64,000 nt of DNA from Ipomoea triloba (Eukaryota > Streptophyta > Magnoliopsida > Solanales > Convolvulaceae), in assembly GCF_003576645.1 (NCBI RefSeq), contig NC_044923.1, positions 4,798,428 to 4,862,427 on the forward strand. Direction: 5' to 3'. The notes beneath the pieces are model-generated. The model was given only the letters and a program-made list of their open reading frames with translations. It was not told the DNA's origin and searched no databases. Made by a program: the position numbers and the translations under genes. Every line of letters starts with the position of its first letter. Position 1 is the stretch's first letter. This document shows, piece by piece, positions 51,100-62,801 of this stretch.

Positions 51100-54000
51100 T
51101 CAAAATCAACACTTACACTTTTACAAGGAAAAAAGGATCTGAATCCACTCTTGCATTTCCTCATTTGTCCAATCCATAGCCAATAAATACAATTGAGTGG
51201 ACAAATACTTTTTTAGGCCATTAACATTTATATTGGAAAATGCCTCAATGTCATATATAAAAATATTATTTTCTAAAAATAAAATATTATATATAATCAT
51301 TTATACAACTTCTATAAAATTATAAATATATACTTTTGTTACTTTTAAATTTTGGAAATATAATACTTTAACATAGGTATTATATAATTTTATTTGGAGT
51401 CAAAATTTCAAAAGATGCCAAGTCCAATACTAATGATGATCATATGCAAGTGTTTGACCAGTCGTCCACTCTTTATTTAGGTAGGTGTCTGACTGTTATT
51501 TTGCCTGGACTTGGAATTGTGAATGGTAATTTCAATCATCCATGTGTATATTTATACGAATTCACCCTTCATGGGTTAGAGATTATTGGGTGATAATGTG
51601 TGATGGGTTTTAAAAAATTAAATTCATAGTGAGTCGGATTGGATTAAAATTTTATGTATAAAATTCGCCTAAAATATCACCCAACACATTATGTGTGTGT
51701 ATGTTTATGCGTGTGTATATATATATTAAAATAAGTATTAGTATGCAGTTATTTATAAATGTTTCTATAATTTTGTGTAACTTTTTATTATTTTTATTGT
51801 TAAACTACTAAGTTTATTTTTAAAATTAACAATTTAGTTATTATATTTAAATATTTCCTTTTTTTAACACATATTTAAATATTTCTATTATTTTATGTTT
51901 TAGTATAAATAATAAATTTTATTATTTTATTATGTATAAGTAATTTAAATATTATTTTTTTAAAAATAAAATAACAATATGATAAATGGTAGGTACCCGT
52001 AGTGGGCAACCGCACCCAGCAGGAGTGAGGTGGGTTTTGAAAAAGTCCAACTGTTGCGGGCTAGGGGTGAGACAGGGGTGGAGAAAATATAAGGTGGGTC
52101 GGATGATGGATGTAGCCCTCCCCAACCCACCCGGACAGCCCCGACCCATTGCCATTCATACTTGGAATTCATACTAGACCACTATAGTCATAATATTATT
52201 TGTCAATCCAACAAAAAAAAAATTGTGTAAAATTCAAAACCACGTCATATAGAACCGAGCCTGGGTCCATGGTATAATGATTGATAATTTACCCTAAAAT
52301 TGTATATGGGCTTTAACAGTTAATGTACTGTTATAAAGTTCGTTGTTTTTCACTCTGTTTTTTCAAACTTAAATATAAGGCCTGTGGTCTGCAACAAAAC
52401 CAATCATGGAACATATCTCCTTTTGAAGCTTGGTCCAAATACAACAACTATACAGGGCCTGGTTGGGCTTACTTTTATTACTATTATTATTATTATTATT
52501 ATTATTGTTGTTGTTGTTGTTGTTGTTATTGTTATTTCCCCTCTATTTAATATTTATCATCATTTCTTCATTTTCTTTTCCTTCCCCTTCAAGTTTTGCC
52601 ACCTAATTTATTTGATATTTTGATTATTTTTTATTTTTTATTTCTCTAATTTTTATAGAAAAAATAAAGAATTTCCCGTGTTAATAAAGACACTTAAGAT
52701 TTGAACCTAAAAAATTACTAAAGAGATTAAAGTTTCTTCCACTGAAATCGATCAGATGCCGTTGTTACCCAATTTTATTTTGAACATGCATAAATATATA
52801 ATAATATGCATTTCAATCCCTATGGACTCCCCCATCCTTAACCAAAGGTCAAAAATTTGATTCTTAATTTTAGATAAATCTTCAGGTCTACTATCTCACT
52901 CAATAGAGGTGCCTACAGTTTAGCGAGGAGATCAATCACTGTGTTTGACAGTAAAAATCCTGGACTTCACCAAAAAAAATCCCTATATGAAACTAATCTA
53001 CATTTTAATACAATAGTGGCTTGCTTGGTAAATATAATATATTACAAATAAATATATAATCTCTCACATCAACAAAATATAAGTTTCAAAAAATGTTTAT
53101 AAGATTCTGAATTTGATGTACTTTATATACCCCACATATCATTTTAAGATTTTGAGTTAAATTTTATAGTATTTAAGTTAAACTCGAATTATTCGGTGCT
53201 CAAGAAAATAAACATAAGAATCATTTTCCATTTGAAACGCATATATTCTCGTTTTACATGATCAGAAGTCCAAATAATTAGAACCATAATGTCAATTGAT
53301 TTCAATTTGATGTGATCAAAGCACACATCAATGTTCAATCACGTGGAGATTAGAATCTATAAGAAGATTATATATTGTAACTAGATATATATATATATAT
53401 ATATATATGATAAAATTCCAAATAATTGGTTGTTGGAGCTTGGAGGGGATATCGCAAAAGCATAAAAAGAAAACCCCAAATTCCTTGGAGCTAATTGAAG
53501 TGATGAGTGTATATATTATGATCTCTGCAAGTTGGTATAAATGGTGGGAGAAGTGCTGAATAAGAATCATTAGCATATATTATCACCTAGCTAATTGGGC
53601 GGTTGACAAAAATTAATTATATCATTAACCAACTGTCTCATAATGTCATATGTTCATGTTTCATCTATTCCCAGAATATCACATATCATCATTCATATCT
53701 GATCTACAAGAATCAATTTGCAGAAAGGGAAATTCTTTTCATATATATATATATATATATATAAATTCATAGTTACACACTGATAGGCGCATCTCTATTT
53801 GTCTGTCTGTCGTGTGTCTCTCTCTCTCCATCTAGAAGGTCATGTATGTCGGCAAATGAGCGATCTGTATATCAGATGGCTCCATCCATTAAATTTCAAC
53901 ATGAGTACGTGATCTCCACTTTGTAATTAGATGATAGGTGGTAGGATAATATATACATAAAGAAATACAGTGCACGTAACCTAGGATCTTAGCTTTCAAA

Positions 54001-54175
54001 AAGAAAAAAAGAAAAAAACATATTATATTGATAGTTGAAGTATATACTCCCTCTACCTAAAAAGAATGTCCTTATATTAGTTTGGATGAAATATAAATAT
54101 GCATTCTTATTATTAGTTTACTCTTTTAATTGGGATGGTGAAAACTCAATCCTTTAATTTAGTAGTAGAGAGAAA
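51100..54175. other. Non-genic stretch
   Basis: AT-rich DNA with an ATT/GTT microsatellite (about 52475-52530), a CATGGACC-type MITE end near 52255-52290, (TA)n tracts at 53382-53408 and 53742-53762, and a GC-richer block at 51990-52160 that may be part of another element. No coding region could be supported. Confidence 0.45.
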
Positions 54176-54179
54176 CTTA

Positions 54180-54618
54180 AGATGTGTTTGGAAAGCAAGA
54201 AAATGAGTCATTTTTCAGAAAATGGTTTCATTTCCTCTGTTTGATTGTATTCTGGAAAACTGTTTTTGTGTATTTGATTCATTTTTCGAAAAATGAGTGG
54301 AAATGAGTAGAAATTTATAATTATATATATTTTATTATTTTATTCAAAATCAAAAATATATAAACTAATAATATATATTATTTATAAAAAACAAAACAAA
54401 ACAAAACTTGCTTTGGTTTCCGTTAGAAACCGAGCCGTTCGTGGAAACTAGTCCGCTAGACTGGAGAGGGACGGCTCCTGGAGTCATTTTTCGAAAAAAA
54501 TAGGTGATTTTCCGTGATCAACGAAATTCCGTTAGACCACATTTTTCGAATGTTGCCAAACACCAAAAACTTGGAAAATGATTTCCGGAAATCATTTTCC
54601 GAGTTACCAAACACATCC
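54180..54618. mobile_element. Tourist-like (PIF/Harbinger) MITE, TTA TSD
   Basis: Ends are AGATGTGTTTGGAAAGCAAG and the inverse GGATGTGTTTGGTAACTCGG, extended inward by mirrored AAAATGA blocks. The TTA duplication is at 54177-54179 and 54619-54621. Non-coding. Confidence 0.75.
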
Positions 54619-54696
54619 TTAAAGGAAAATTTGTGGTTTGAATTTCAAGTGAGCTCTCGAAACAGAGATTCCGTCCACGTGTTGTTTAGCCTATAA

Positions 54697-55753
54697 GAGC
54701 ATCCATACCAGAAGATTATTAAGGGTTTTTAAGACTGAAATTGTCATATGGAGGAAAGAGAGTGTAAGAGAGAGAAAATAAAGTTGCTTATATTATTTGG
54801 GGTGTTTGGAACAATATTTGCGCAGCAGAAAAGTATATAACATGAATGAGTTGTGCGCATTTTGTGCACAGCAGACGCCTAGCGGGCATGTGCACTGCAA
54901 GCGCCCGCTAGGCACGTCAAACAATGTTTTTTTTTTTGTAAATCAAATTTGTTTTATTTTTTTTTCCTAGCCTTCCATTTTTTTTTCCTAATCATACTTA
55001 CAAAAAAAAAAAAAAAAAATTTTTTTTTTTTTTATTTTTTTTTTTTTTTAAGTTTTTTTTTTTTTTTTTTTTTTTCCCCTTTTTTTTTTTTTTTTAAAAA
55101 ATAATTAAAAAAAAAAAAAAAAAAAAAAATTTTTTTTTTTTTTATTTTTTTTTTTTTTTAAGTTTTTTTTTTTTTTTTTTTTTTTCCCCTTTTTTTTTTT
55201 TTTTTAAAAAATAATTAAAAAAAAAAAAAAAAAAAAAAATTTTTTTTTTTTTTATTTTTTTTTTTTTTTAAGTTTTTTTTTTTTTTTTTTTTTTTCCCCT
55301 TTTTTTTTTTTTTTTAAAAAATAATTAAAAAAAAAAAAAAAAAAAAAAATTTTTTTTTTTTTTATTTTTTTTTTTTTTTAAGTTTTTTTTTTTTTTTTTT
55401 TTTTTCCCCTTTTTTTTTTTTTTTTAAAAAATAATTAAAAAAAAAAAAAAAAAAAAAAATTTTTTTTTTTTTTATTTTTTTTTTTTTTTAAGTTTTTTTT
55501 TTTTTTTTTTTTTTTCCCCTTTTTTTTTTTTTTTTAAAAAATAATTAAAAAAAAAAAAAAAAAAAAAAATTTTTTTTTTTTTTATTTTTTTTTTTTTTTA
55601 AGTTTTTTTTTTTTTTTTTTTTTTTCCCCTTTTTTTTTTTTTTTTAAAAAATAATTAAAAAAAAAAAAAAAAAAAAAAACCTTCACTATTAAGGATGTTT
55701 TTTTTCTTTTTTTCTTTTCTTTTTTTTTTTTTTTGAGAAGGTTAAGGATGCTC
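54697..55753. mobile_element. Harbinger-like element containing the homopolymer array
   Basis: Starts GAGCATCCATACCAG and ends GGATGCTC, with TAA on both sides (54694-54696, 55754-55756). An inner pair (AAGGATG near 55691 and GGTTAAGGATG) repeats the end. It is related in its termini to 37863-38696. Confidence 0.5.
55031..55680. repeat. 110-bp homopolymer tandem array, about six identical copies
   Basis: Units begin at 55031, 55141, 55251, 55361, 55471 and 55581. Each consists of long T and A runs with one AAG, one CCCC and one AAAAAATAATTAAAA. No differences between copies were seen. Confidence 0.9.
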
Positions 55754-55756
55754 TAA

Positions 55757-57107
55757 TATATACACATTTACGGTATCCCCATTTATATCTTTCAACATGC
55801 AAGGCAGGTAAAAAAACAAATTTCATGTCACAATTTAAGGCACATTACTCTGTAACAAAGATATTTATTGTATCAATATGAAATTGACCTTTGTGCTTTG
55901 TTTAATTTCAATACCATGGCCCTATATATGGTGATTCCATCACATACTATATATAGTTTAATTATATGATGATACCATATATTCTTTAATATAATATGTG
56001 ATATTCTAAAGGGTGATATAATTGTGGTATGATGCTCAATGAGCGGTATAGAATTTTTTTTTAAATGTGTGGGGTGTTATTTATTTAGTTTTTTTGGTGC
56101 ATCAAAATGGCCAATGGGTATGTGTGATCATTTAATTTAATTATAAAAAATTATTAAAATAAATAACTTATATATGCTTAATAACCTTTTTTACTCTCTA
56201 AGGGTGTACGGTGTTTTAGTGCTCATTATAGCAATAGTTATACCATAGACCCGGGTCCACCTTGCAATTTATACACTGAATGTTCACAATCCAAATTGTA
56301 AACATTCAGTATATAAATTGTGAACATACATCCAATATGTAAATTGTGTATTTTAAACAAGTCTACAGAATAATTTGCCTATTTATGGTGTACCTGTTTC
56401 TAATTTATTTAACCTTAGCTCTAAGAATAAAAAATTAATAGCACAAAATGAATATTTTCATATTAAAACTACCCCATAATTAATATTTATTCTCTAATGT
56501 TCTAATCTATCTATAATTCTTTCAAAGTTATTTAAAATTATTTTTATATTAATTAATTTTATCATTAGTTAATTATATAAACACGGTCATAAAAGAAGGT
56601 TAATAATCAAACACAAAAAAGGAGTATGCAATAATAGATATCATATCATAGAGTAAACATGAGCTGTGGAAAAATCGCACATACTTTTGATCCCTAAATT
56701 GTTTTCGTGTTACGAATTTAGCAAATATTTTTTAACTGAAGGACAATATTTAAATTTGCAACTTAGTCAACAACTAAATGATCGAATTTACAACAACAAA
56801 AAGATAGTGACTAAGTTTACTATTATAGCATCTGTCAACCTCAACTACACAACATGTTTTCAGAATCAAAAGCTTACCGTAACGTCAAAAGTTATAGCTA
56901 GTTGTGAAGATACACCTTTATTTATATATATTTTTTTTATTTGTGTAACAATCAGTATAATGTTTCTAAGGCAAGATGTTGGACTTAGCCCTCAAGGCGT
57001 CCGCCTAACAAGAATAATTGAGGGACTAAACATGAGATTTTTAATTTCCTATTTATCGAATTAAGAAACAAAAGAAAATTGCATGTGTTTTACTTTTTGA
57101 ATTATAT
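55757..57107. other. Non-genic stretch
   Basis: AT-rich DNA with a CATGGACC-family MITE at about 56235-56379. An open stretch of 132 codons (56666-57064) has no recognisable domain and low coding character. Confidence 0.4.
56235..56379. mobile_element. Short CATGGACC-family MITE
   Basis: AGTTATACCATAGACCCGGG at the left and GTCTACAGAATAATTTGC at the right form an approximate inverted pair. The interior has mirrored TTCACAATCCAAATTGTAAA blocks. Confidence 0.5.
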
Positions 57108-57110
57108 TTA

Positions 57111-57431
57111 GGCCCTCTTTGGTAAATGACTATTAGCTGATTGGGTTAGATGGTATAAAAATTGATAACATTAGCTGATTGTAGAAATATGTTTGGTAAA
57201 TTAGTTGTTAGCTGATAGTTGTTTGATATAATTTCAATTCTTTTCTCAAAAAAGCTAATTGAAAAAGTTGTTTTGAGTAGTTTTCTTTTTTATTTTAATT
57301 TTAGCATTTTGGAGTTACAAAAAGTTGATCAGCCAAACACTTATATTGATTTTTTAACCAAGTCAAACAGCTAATAATGGTCAAATAAGTTAGAATTAGT
57401 TGATAAACTAATTATTTTACCATACAAAGCC
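57111..57431. mobile_element. PIF/Harbinger-like MITE, TTA TSD
   Basis: Ends are GGCCCTCTTTGGTAAAT and the inverse GGCTTTGTATGGTAAAA. TTA lies at 57108-57110 and 57432-57434. The interior has ATTAGCTGATTG and AACAGCTAATAATGG blocks shared with 33850-34154. Confidence 0.7.
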
Positions 57432-57434
57432 TTA

Positions 57435-59109
57435 AATTTTTATGAAATATTAGACTGAATAATTTAAGTACGTAATCAGATCATGCATAGCATTGTAGTG
57501 TGATGAAGATTTATCAAAATTAAAATGAAAATATTCCGATCCTAAAAGCTAAGCATAGTTTAAATATAATTATGCTCATCCTCACCATCCATGATTGCAA
57601 TCATCATACCCTAAATAAATATATATGTTGACTTCCATGTACAAGATAACAAATTCCTTATTCCTTATATATGTTAACAAATTCCTTATTCTTAATACAA
57701 AAGCTTGCCGTTATTTAATCGTGAAGTACTATACACTTTTCTTTTTTTAATCTAAATGTTGAATAAATAAATAGTGTTGCTAATTAAATAATCACAATAT
57801 ATTGTTAAGTGAAAGAACTCTATTGTATGGTAATGATAAGAAAACACCTTATTATAGTTTGGTTTCATTATTAGTTAAAAAGTTATTTTGAAAATTTTAT
57901 TTTATTTTATACTAATTAGTTTACTAATGTTTTTTTCTAGAGAGATGTGTGTATGCTTTTATATAATTGATTGACTTCAATGGCGAAATACATAGACTTT
58001 CTTATGCTAAAAGTTACGGTTAGTAATAAATTCGCAATTATCTTTCTTTATATTTGTGCAACATTCAACGCCATATATTGAATATCAAAAGCAACAAGAT
58101 GTTGACTGAACTTGGCCTACCTTCTTGGTTTTCACCCAACATTTTGTGTGCGTGTGGGGTTTCGTCACTAGTATAAATTTCTTGTCACCAGCCATTTTTA
58201 ACTTATAAGAGTTACACCTTAGTATACAATTAGTCATTTTACTCTAATAAAAATTAAGCTAAATCAAACACAGTTAAACACTGACCCATACTCAACCGAG
58301 GTCTACTCACCATCCCCTCCCAATCATATATGCTAACTCCAACATGTATAAACACACCCATAGGTTAAAAAAAAAAAAAAAACAAACTTAAGACACTTGT
58401 TACATACATATATAGCTTTCATCTAGATCAGAGGTGATTCTCATTAGTTTCAATTCAGATCAATTCCCAATTCTTGGTTTATAAAATGTATAATAATTTC
58501 CTATTGGGGGAAGGACAAGATCTATGAGAGGACCAAATATATAGAAACGCCATAATTGAAGCACGTGGCTTGATTTAGTCAAAAGCAAAGTGATGTTGGG
58601 AAAGAACAATCCCATATTGCATTGATGATGTCTCGTCCCACTCCTCCAACCTCAACACACAATACAGCCTTTAATGTGGGCATGTATGCACTCCTCTTTT
58701 CTTCCATGTCCTGCACTAAACTGCACAGTTTGGAGCAGTGCTGTTTACTGTTTGTACTTTGGGAGACTATAACTTCTCTCATCGTCCGACCATATCGCAA
58801 ACATCCACCATTAACTTGTTTCAAAAAATTATTAATTGTGATCATATCATATGGCACCACACCTGCGCCAATTCCCTCCCATGCCCAATTTAGCAATATT
58901 TTAAATATATATGATTCAGATCACCTTCTATTTTTAAAGATAGAATATAATGATATGCATGGCTGCAAGGATTTTGAAAATTGAGTTATTAACTCTGGAA
59001 AGTTAACCTCAAGAATAACTATGCTACACAAGGTTAGAGTAAAACCTGCAAATGGAAATGGCTTTCATGAGATTAAACTCGAGACCTCTTATTGTGGAGA
59101 GGATTGTAT
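57435..59109. other. Stretch without a supported gene
   Basis: Mostly AT-rich. At 58579-58984 open stretches of about 105-120 codons overlap on opposite strands in DNA of more balanced composition. No domain was recognised and no splice structure is evident. It may be a decayed exon or non-coding transcript. Confidence 0.35.
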
Positions 59110-59114
59110 CTAAG

Positions 59115-59814
59115 TGATAGCGTAAATGTAAACGGGTCTATGATTACGCTACGAATACGTGTGTTACGTGTGGTGAAGGATGCCGCTCGGCCGGTCAATC
59201 GGTCGCTCTACCGGTTGACGACTGAGTGGTAAGAAGCTATATCGCTCTACGGGTGACGAACAGTAACAAGGAGAGAGCAAGAGAGACGAATGAGCAAATC
59301 ACAAGTGTATTAGTGTAGTACTGATGAGTCCCCCCAGTGAGGGGAATGACCCCTATATTTATACAAAGTGGATTCACTATGCACATGGTGTCTGATATGC
59401 AAGTGGAGGGCATATTTGCATGGGCTGAATAGTCACTCCGCAAAATGCGCATTGGTTTGCTCGAAGTGGTTGAGTTACTCAAGGTGAAGAAAACACGGAT
59501 CCCTTGTTCCTGAAAAGTTGTCGGTCGTCACATCAAGCAATTGTTGCGCTCGTGAGCCTCCAATCCACAAGGTGTATTGCTTCCGATCATGCGGCCGGAC
59601 CGGTTGGGTGACCGTCGACGGACCGGTGGGGTGATCGACGGACCGATTGGGTGACCGTTGACGGACAGGTGATTTACGGACCGACTAGTATATGTGCATG
59701 TTGCTTCCGATCATGCGGCCGGCCGGTTGGGTGACCGTCGACGGACCGGTTGGGTGACCGTTGACGGACAGGTGATTTACGGACCGACTAGTACATGTGC
59801 ATATTTACCCATCA
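59115..59814 (-). mobile_element. Solo LTR, 700 bp, with 5-bp TSD
   Basis: Starts TGATAGCGTAAATG and ends TTTACCCATCA, with the exact duplication CTAAG at 59110-59114 and 59815-59819. A TATA-type GTATAAATATAGGGG on the minus strand (about 59350-59366) points to minus orientation. Repeats of ACCGGTTGGGTGACCGT and a doubled GCTTCCGATCATGCGGCCGG block fill the right half. No internal retrotransposon sequence lies on either side, so the element is reduced to one LTR. Confidence 0.85.
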
Positions 59815-60299
59815 CTAAGTTATTAATTACATCATAATTCGAAGTTGATTTTTAGGGCCAAGTCCAATATCCTATCATTGAAACATGAGGTTGGATACTA
59901 CTTTAAGTATAATTAAAGAAATAGAGTTGTGCATTCTGTACTAGTGTACTACCTATAACTTTTGGCATACTGGTAAATACTTATCTTGTAAATTGGTGTA
60001 GTATGTGTAGTTGAGTTTGGCAAGTGCTGGGATGGGATTGTAAAGCAGTTTCACTTTCAGTAGCATTTGGCATACATAACCTCATCGGATAGAGACAAGA
60101 TGAGCATGGACAAGATAGAAGCTAAGAATTCTAACAAACCCATTTTTCGGCTACAGTATTAGCTACAACGGAACACCCATCCGCAACCTGAATAAACAAA
60201 GCCAAACAATACACAATAATGTGTCATGAACGTATCCACTAAGATTTGACCATGGAGAAAGGGAACAAGTTGATTCTTCCAAAATAGGTAGTTATAGAG

Positions 60300-60900
60300 A
60301 CAGTGCGAGAGGAGAAGGTTGTGGTGGTGGTTTCACTAGCCGGTGGCGGCGCGACGTCTGGGTTGGCAGGGTTTGCAGTCGGAGACGACAATGTTCATAA
60401 GGTTTGTAGCCATGGATCGTTTGGCCTACTATACTAGATGAGAGCAATAATTCTAGTAAGAATTTTATTTAAGAGATGTATTTATAATAATACAAAGAGT
60501 CCTAATCAGGTAAGGAATGATAAAAAATTGATTTACAATAATATGAGAAATGGAAAACGAATTATATTGTAACTAGAATACAGAGTTCAAATAGTAATAA
60601 GTGTTTGATATTTACAATCACAAATCGATCATCTAGCTAGCAATCAAAGATTCGATCTTCACATGGCTTGCAATTAGTTATTAGAAGTTAAATTTGCTTA
60701 CAGTTATATGAGTGTTGTTGGGTTGCGCCTCGGAGAGCTGATCAAGTTCAGCATTCTGTTATCGGACTGTGGAGTTGACTGCTACGCAAGAAGTATAAGG
60801 AAATAAAGGTAGGCCTTCGCTATTAGTTATAATTTTTGGCGTAGTGATAATAAACACTTGATCTTACAATTGGTATCAGAGTCAGAGGTTGGCAGGTGCC
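60300..60900 (+). mobile_element. LTR-retrotransposon remnant with tRNA-Met primer site
   Basis: TGGTATCAGAGT at 60871-60882 is the standard initiator-tRNA primer site, directly after a probable LTR end CTTACA. The start of the LTR was not fixed and the internal region decays after about 20 bp. A GC-richer block at 60300-60380 may belong to it. Confidence 0.45.
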
Positions 60901-62800
60901 GAGTTCCAAATATATGTTGTAACTCTAAAAATGTATAATTATCATAATAAAATAGATACACTGGCCATTTGGTGCTTCCCACTAATTAAAATTCCTGAAA
61001 AAAGTAATAATCATAGAGAATGTGCTTCATGAGAACAAATTTGCTTGGAAAAAAAAATCGACCAACCCCTAACTTAGATTTATTTTCCTATTTCAAAAAA
61101 TCATATTCCTAATTACCAAAATTTTCTCAAGGTCAAAAACCCACCCTAATAATATCTCATTTGAATAACCAATAAAAAGGAGAAAAAAGAATTATTCAAT
61201 CAAGTTGTGTTCATAATAATAAATAATGAATTCTAGTAAATTTGTCGAGAAATTTTGAAAATAAGTCATGTACTACAAAAAAAACACGAAAATAATTATA
61301 AATTTACCTATGAATTAAAACATACCGGCTAAATACCTACGGATTTTATTGATTTGCCTACACAAATTCGTAGGCAAATTAAATAGTTGCAGATTTCATT
61401 AATTTACATAATTACATACGAATTTTTCAATTAGTAAATCTGATTTTTCTGGTAGCATGATAATAACTTTTCTCACTATCTATCAAAGTGTATAAATTTG
61501 CATATTCATAATAAATTAAAATTGATGAGTTGCTACATACATACATAGCATGCATAGTGATTTGAGTAGAAATACATACAAGTAATTAACATTGATTGAT
61601 TAGTGAGGTTTCCATGGGATGGGAGGCAAATATTATAGGCTAATGAGATCAAAAGAAAGCTAAGGCACCCATCCACAGCAAGAAAGAATGGGAGACAAAA
61701 TCCAATAGAAGTGGGGTAAGGTAGGGTTTTGCTTTTTGGAAAGTCGGTGACATGCTGATGCTCTCACACTACTATAATGAAATCCAAGAAGATATCACAG
61801 CTAGAAGAGAGGCTTAATTTCATGTACCTCTGACTAGACCTTTCTGCTATGAGGGGAAGGGGAACTTATTCCTGCCCATCCATTCTATTCTTAGCCTTTT
61901 CTTCACATTCTACGTGTCTATTATTATCAATAGAATATCACCACTTCCCATTTCTCCTTTTCCCCCCTTCATTCAACCCCTTAATAATTCTCAATTATAT
62001 TGCCCATTTCATAACCAAATGTGAATTCAATCACCCTATTCATATTACCTGTCTCTTTTTCTGGAGGAATATAATGAAAACCTCGTACATTGAGACTAAT
62101 CATGTTTGTGCCGGGTATAACCTCAAGACTTCGGGTTAAACAAAAAGGGACTCAGGTCATCTGATCTAATCCACAATGATGAAACCCTAGTGAAAAAGGA
62201 GAAAATTTGGGAGGAGGAAAAAAAAAAGGAGAAAGAGAATTATTCAATCAAGTTGTGTTAGTAATAATAAATTATGAAACCCTAGTGAAAAAAAGTGAGT
62301 GATGAGCTAACGTCAAAGTTGTATCTAATTACTTCATCAATATTCATTGATTTATAACTTACATATTCAATCAAAAGTGAGTAACAAGTAAACTCAGCAT
62401 ACACTCATTTCCATCTCCAATATACTTATTAATTGTTCTTTCTTTTTTTTTTTGGTAGTATACTCAATCCATATTATTCATTAGGAAATTCAATTACAAG
62501 CACAATGCTATATTATCACTAATATTCTCGATGTGTCAAGATTAATTGTTTACTATCATGTTAAAAGTTATACCTAATAGCTAGCCAACGCTACATGTAC
62601 CTGCCTATATCAATGTAACTTCATAGTATGTCTTGAATTTGATTTGAATCCATTCTTACCATTATGTCAAAAGGCCCGTATAACTGGTAGCGAGTGTGTT
62701 ACTTTATTTCCTTACACTTACCTAGCATTGCATTTTGATAACAGAATACTGGATTTGACTCTCCAAGCCAATGCTCAACACAGAGAAATCTCCGATTCAT
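60901..62800. other. Non-genic stretch
   Basis: AT-rich DNA without a recognisable gene. A short direct repeat (GAGAAANNGAATTATTCAATCAAGTTGTGTT) occurs near 61180-61215 and 62230-62262, and CCCTAGTGAAAAA occurs twice near 62187 and 62280. An open stretch at 61849-62139 shows no domain. Confidence 0.4.
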
Positions 62801-62801
62801 G

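Noticed and set aside
53580..54060. Possible microRNA precursor
   Set aside because: No known mature microRNA sequence was recognised and no clear long hairpin was found by eye.
56666..57064. 132-codon plus-strand frame
   Set aside because: AT-rich, no domain, no conserved motif recognised.
58579..58984. Overlapping frames on both strands in less AT-rich DNA
   Set aside because: Neither translation has a recognisable motif; recorded only as an unexplained stretch.
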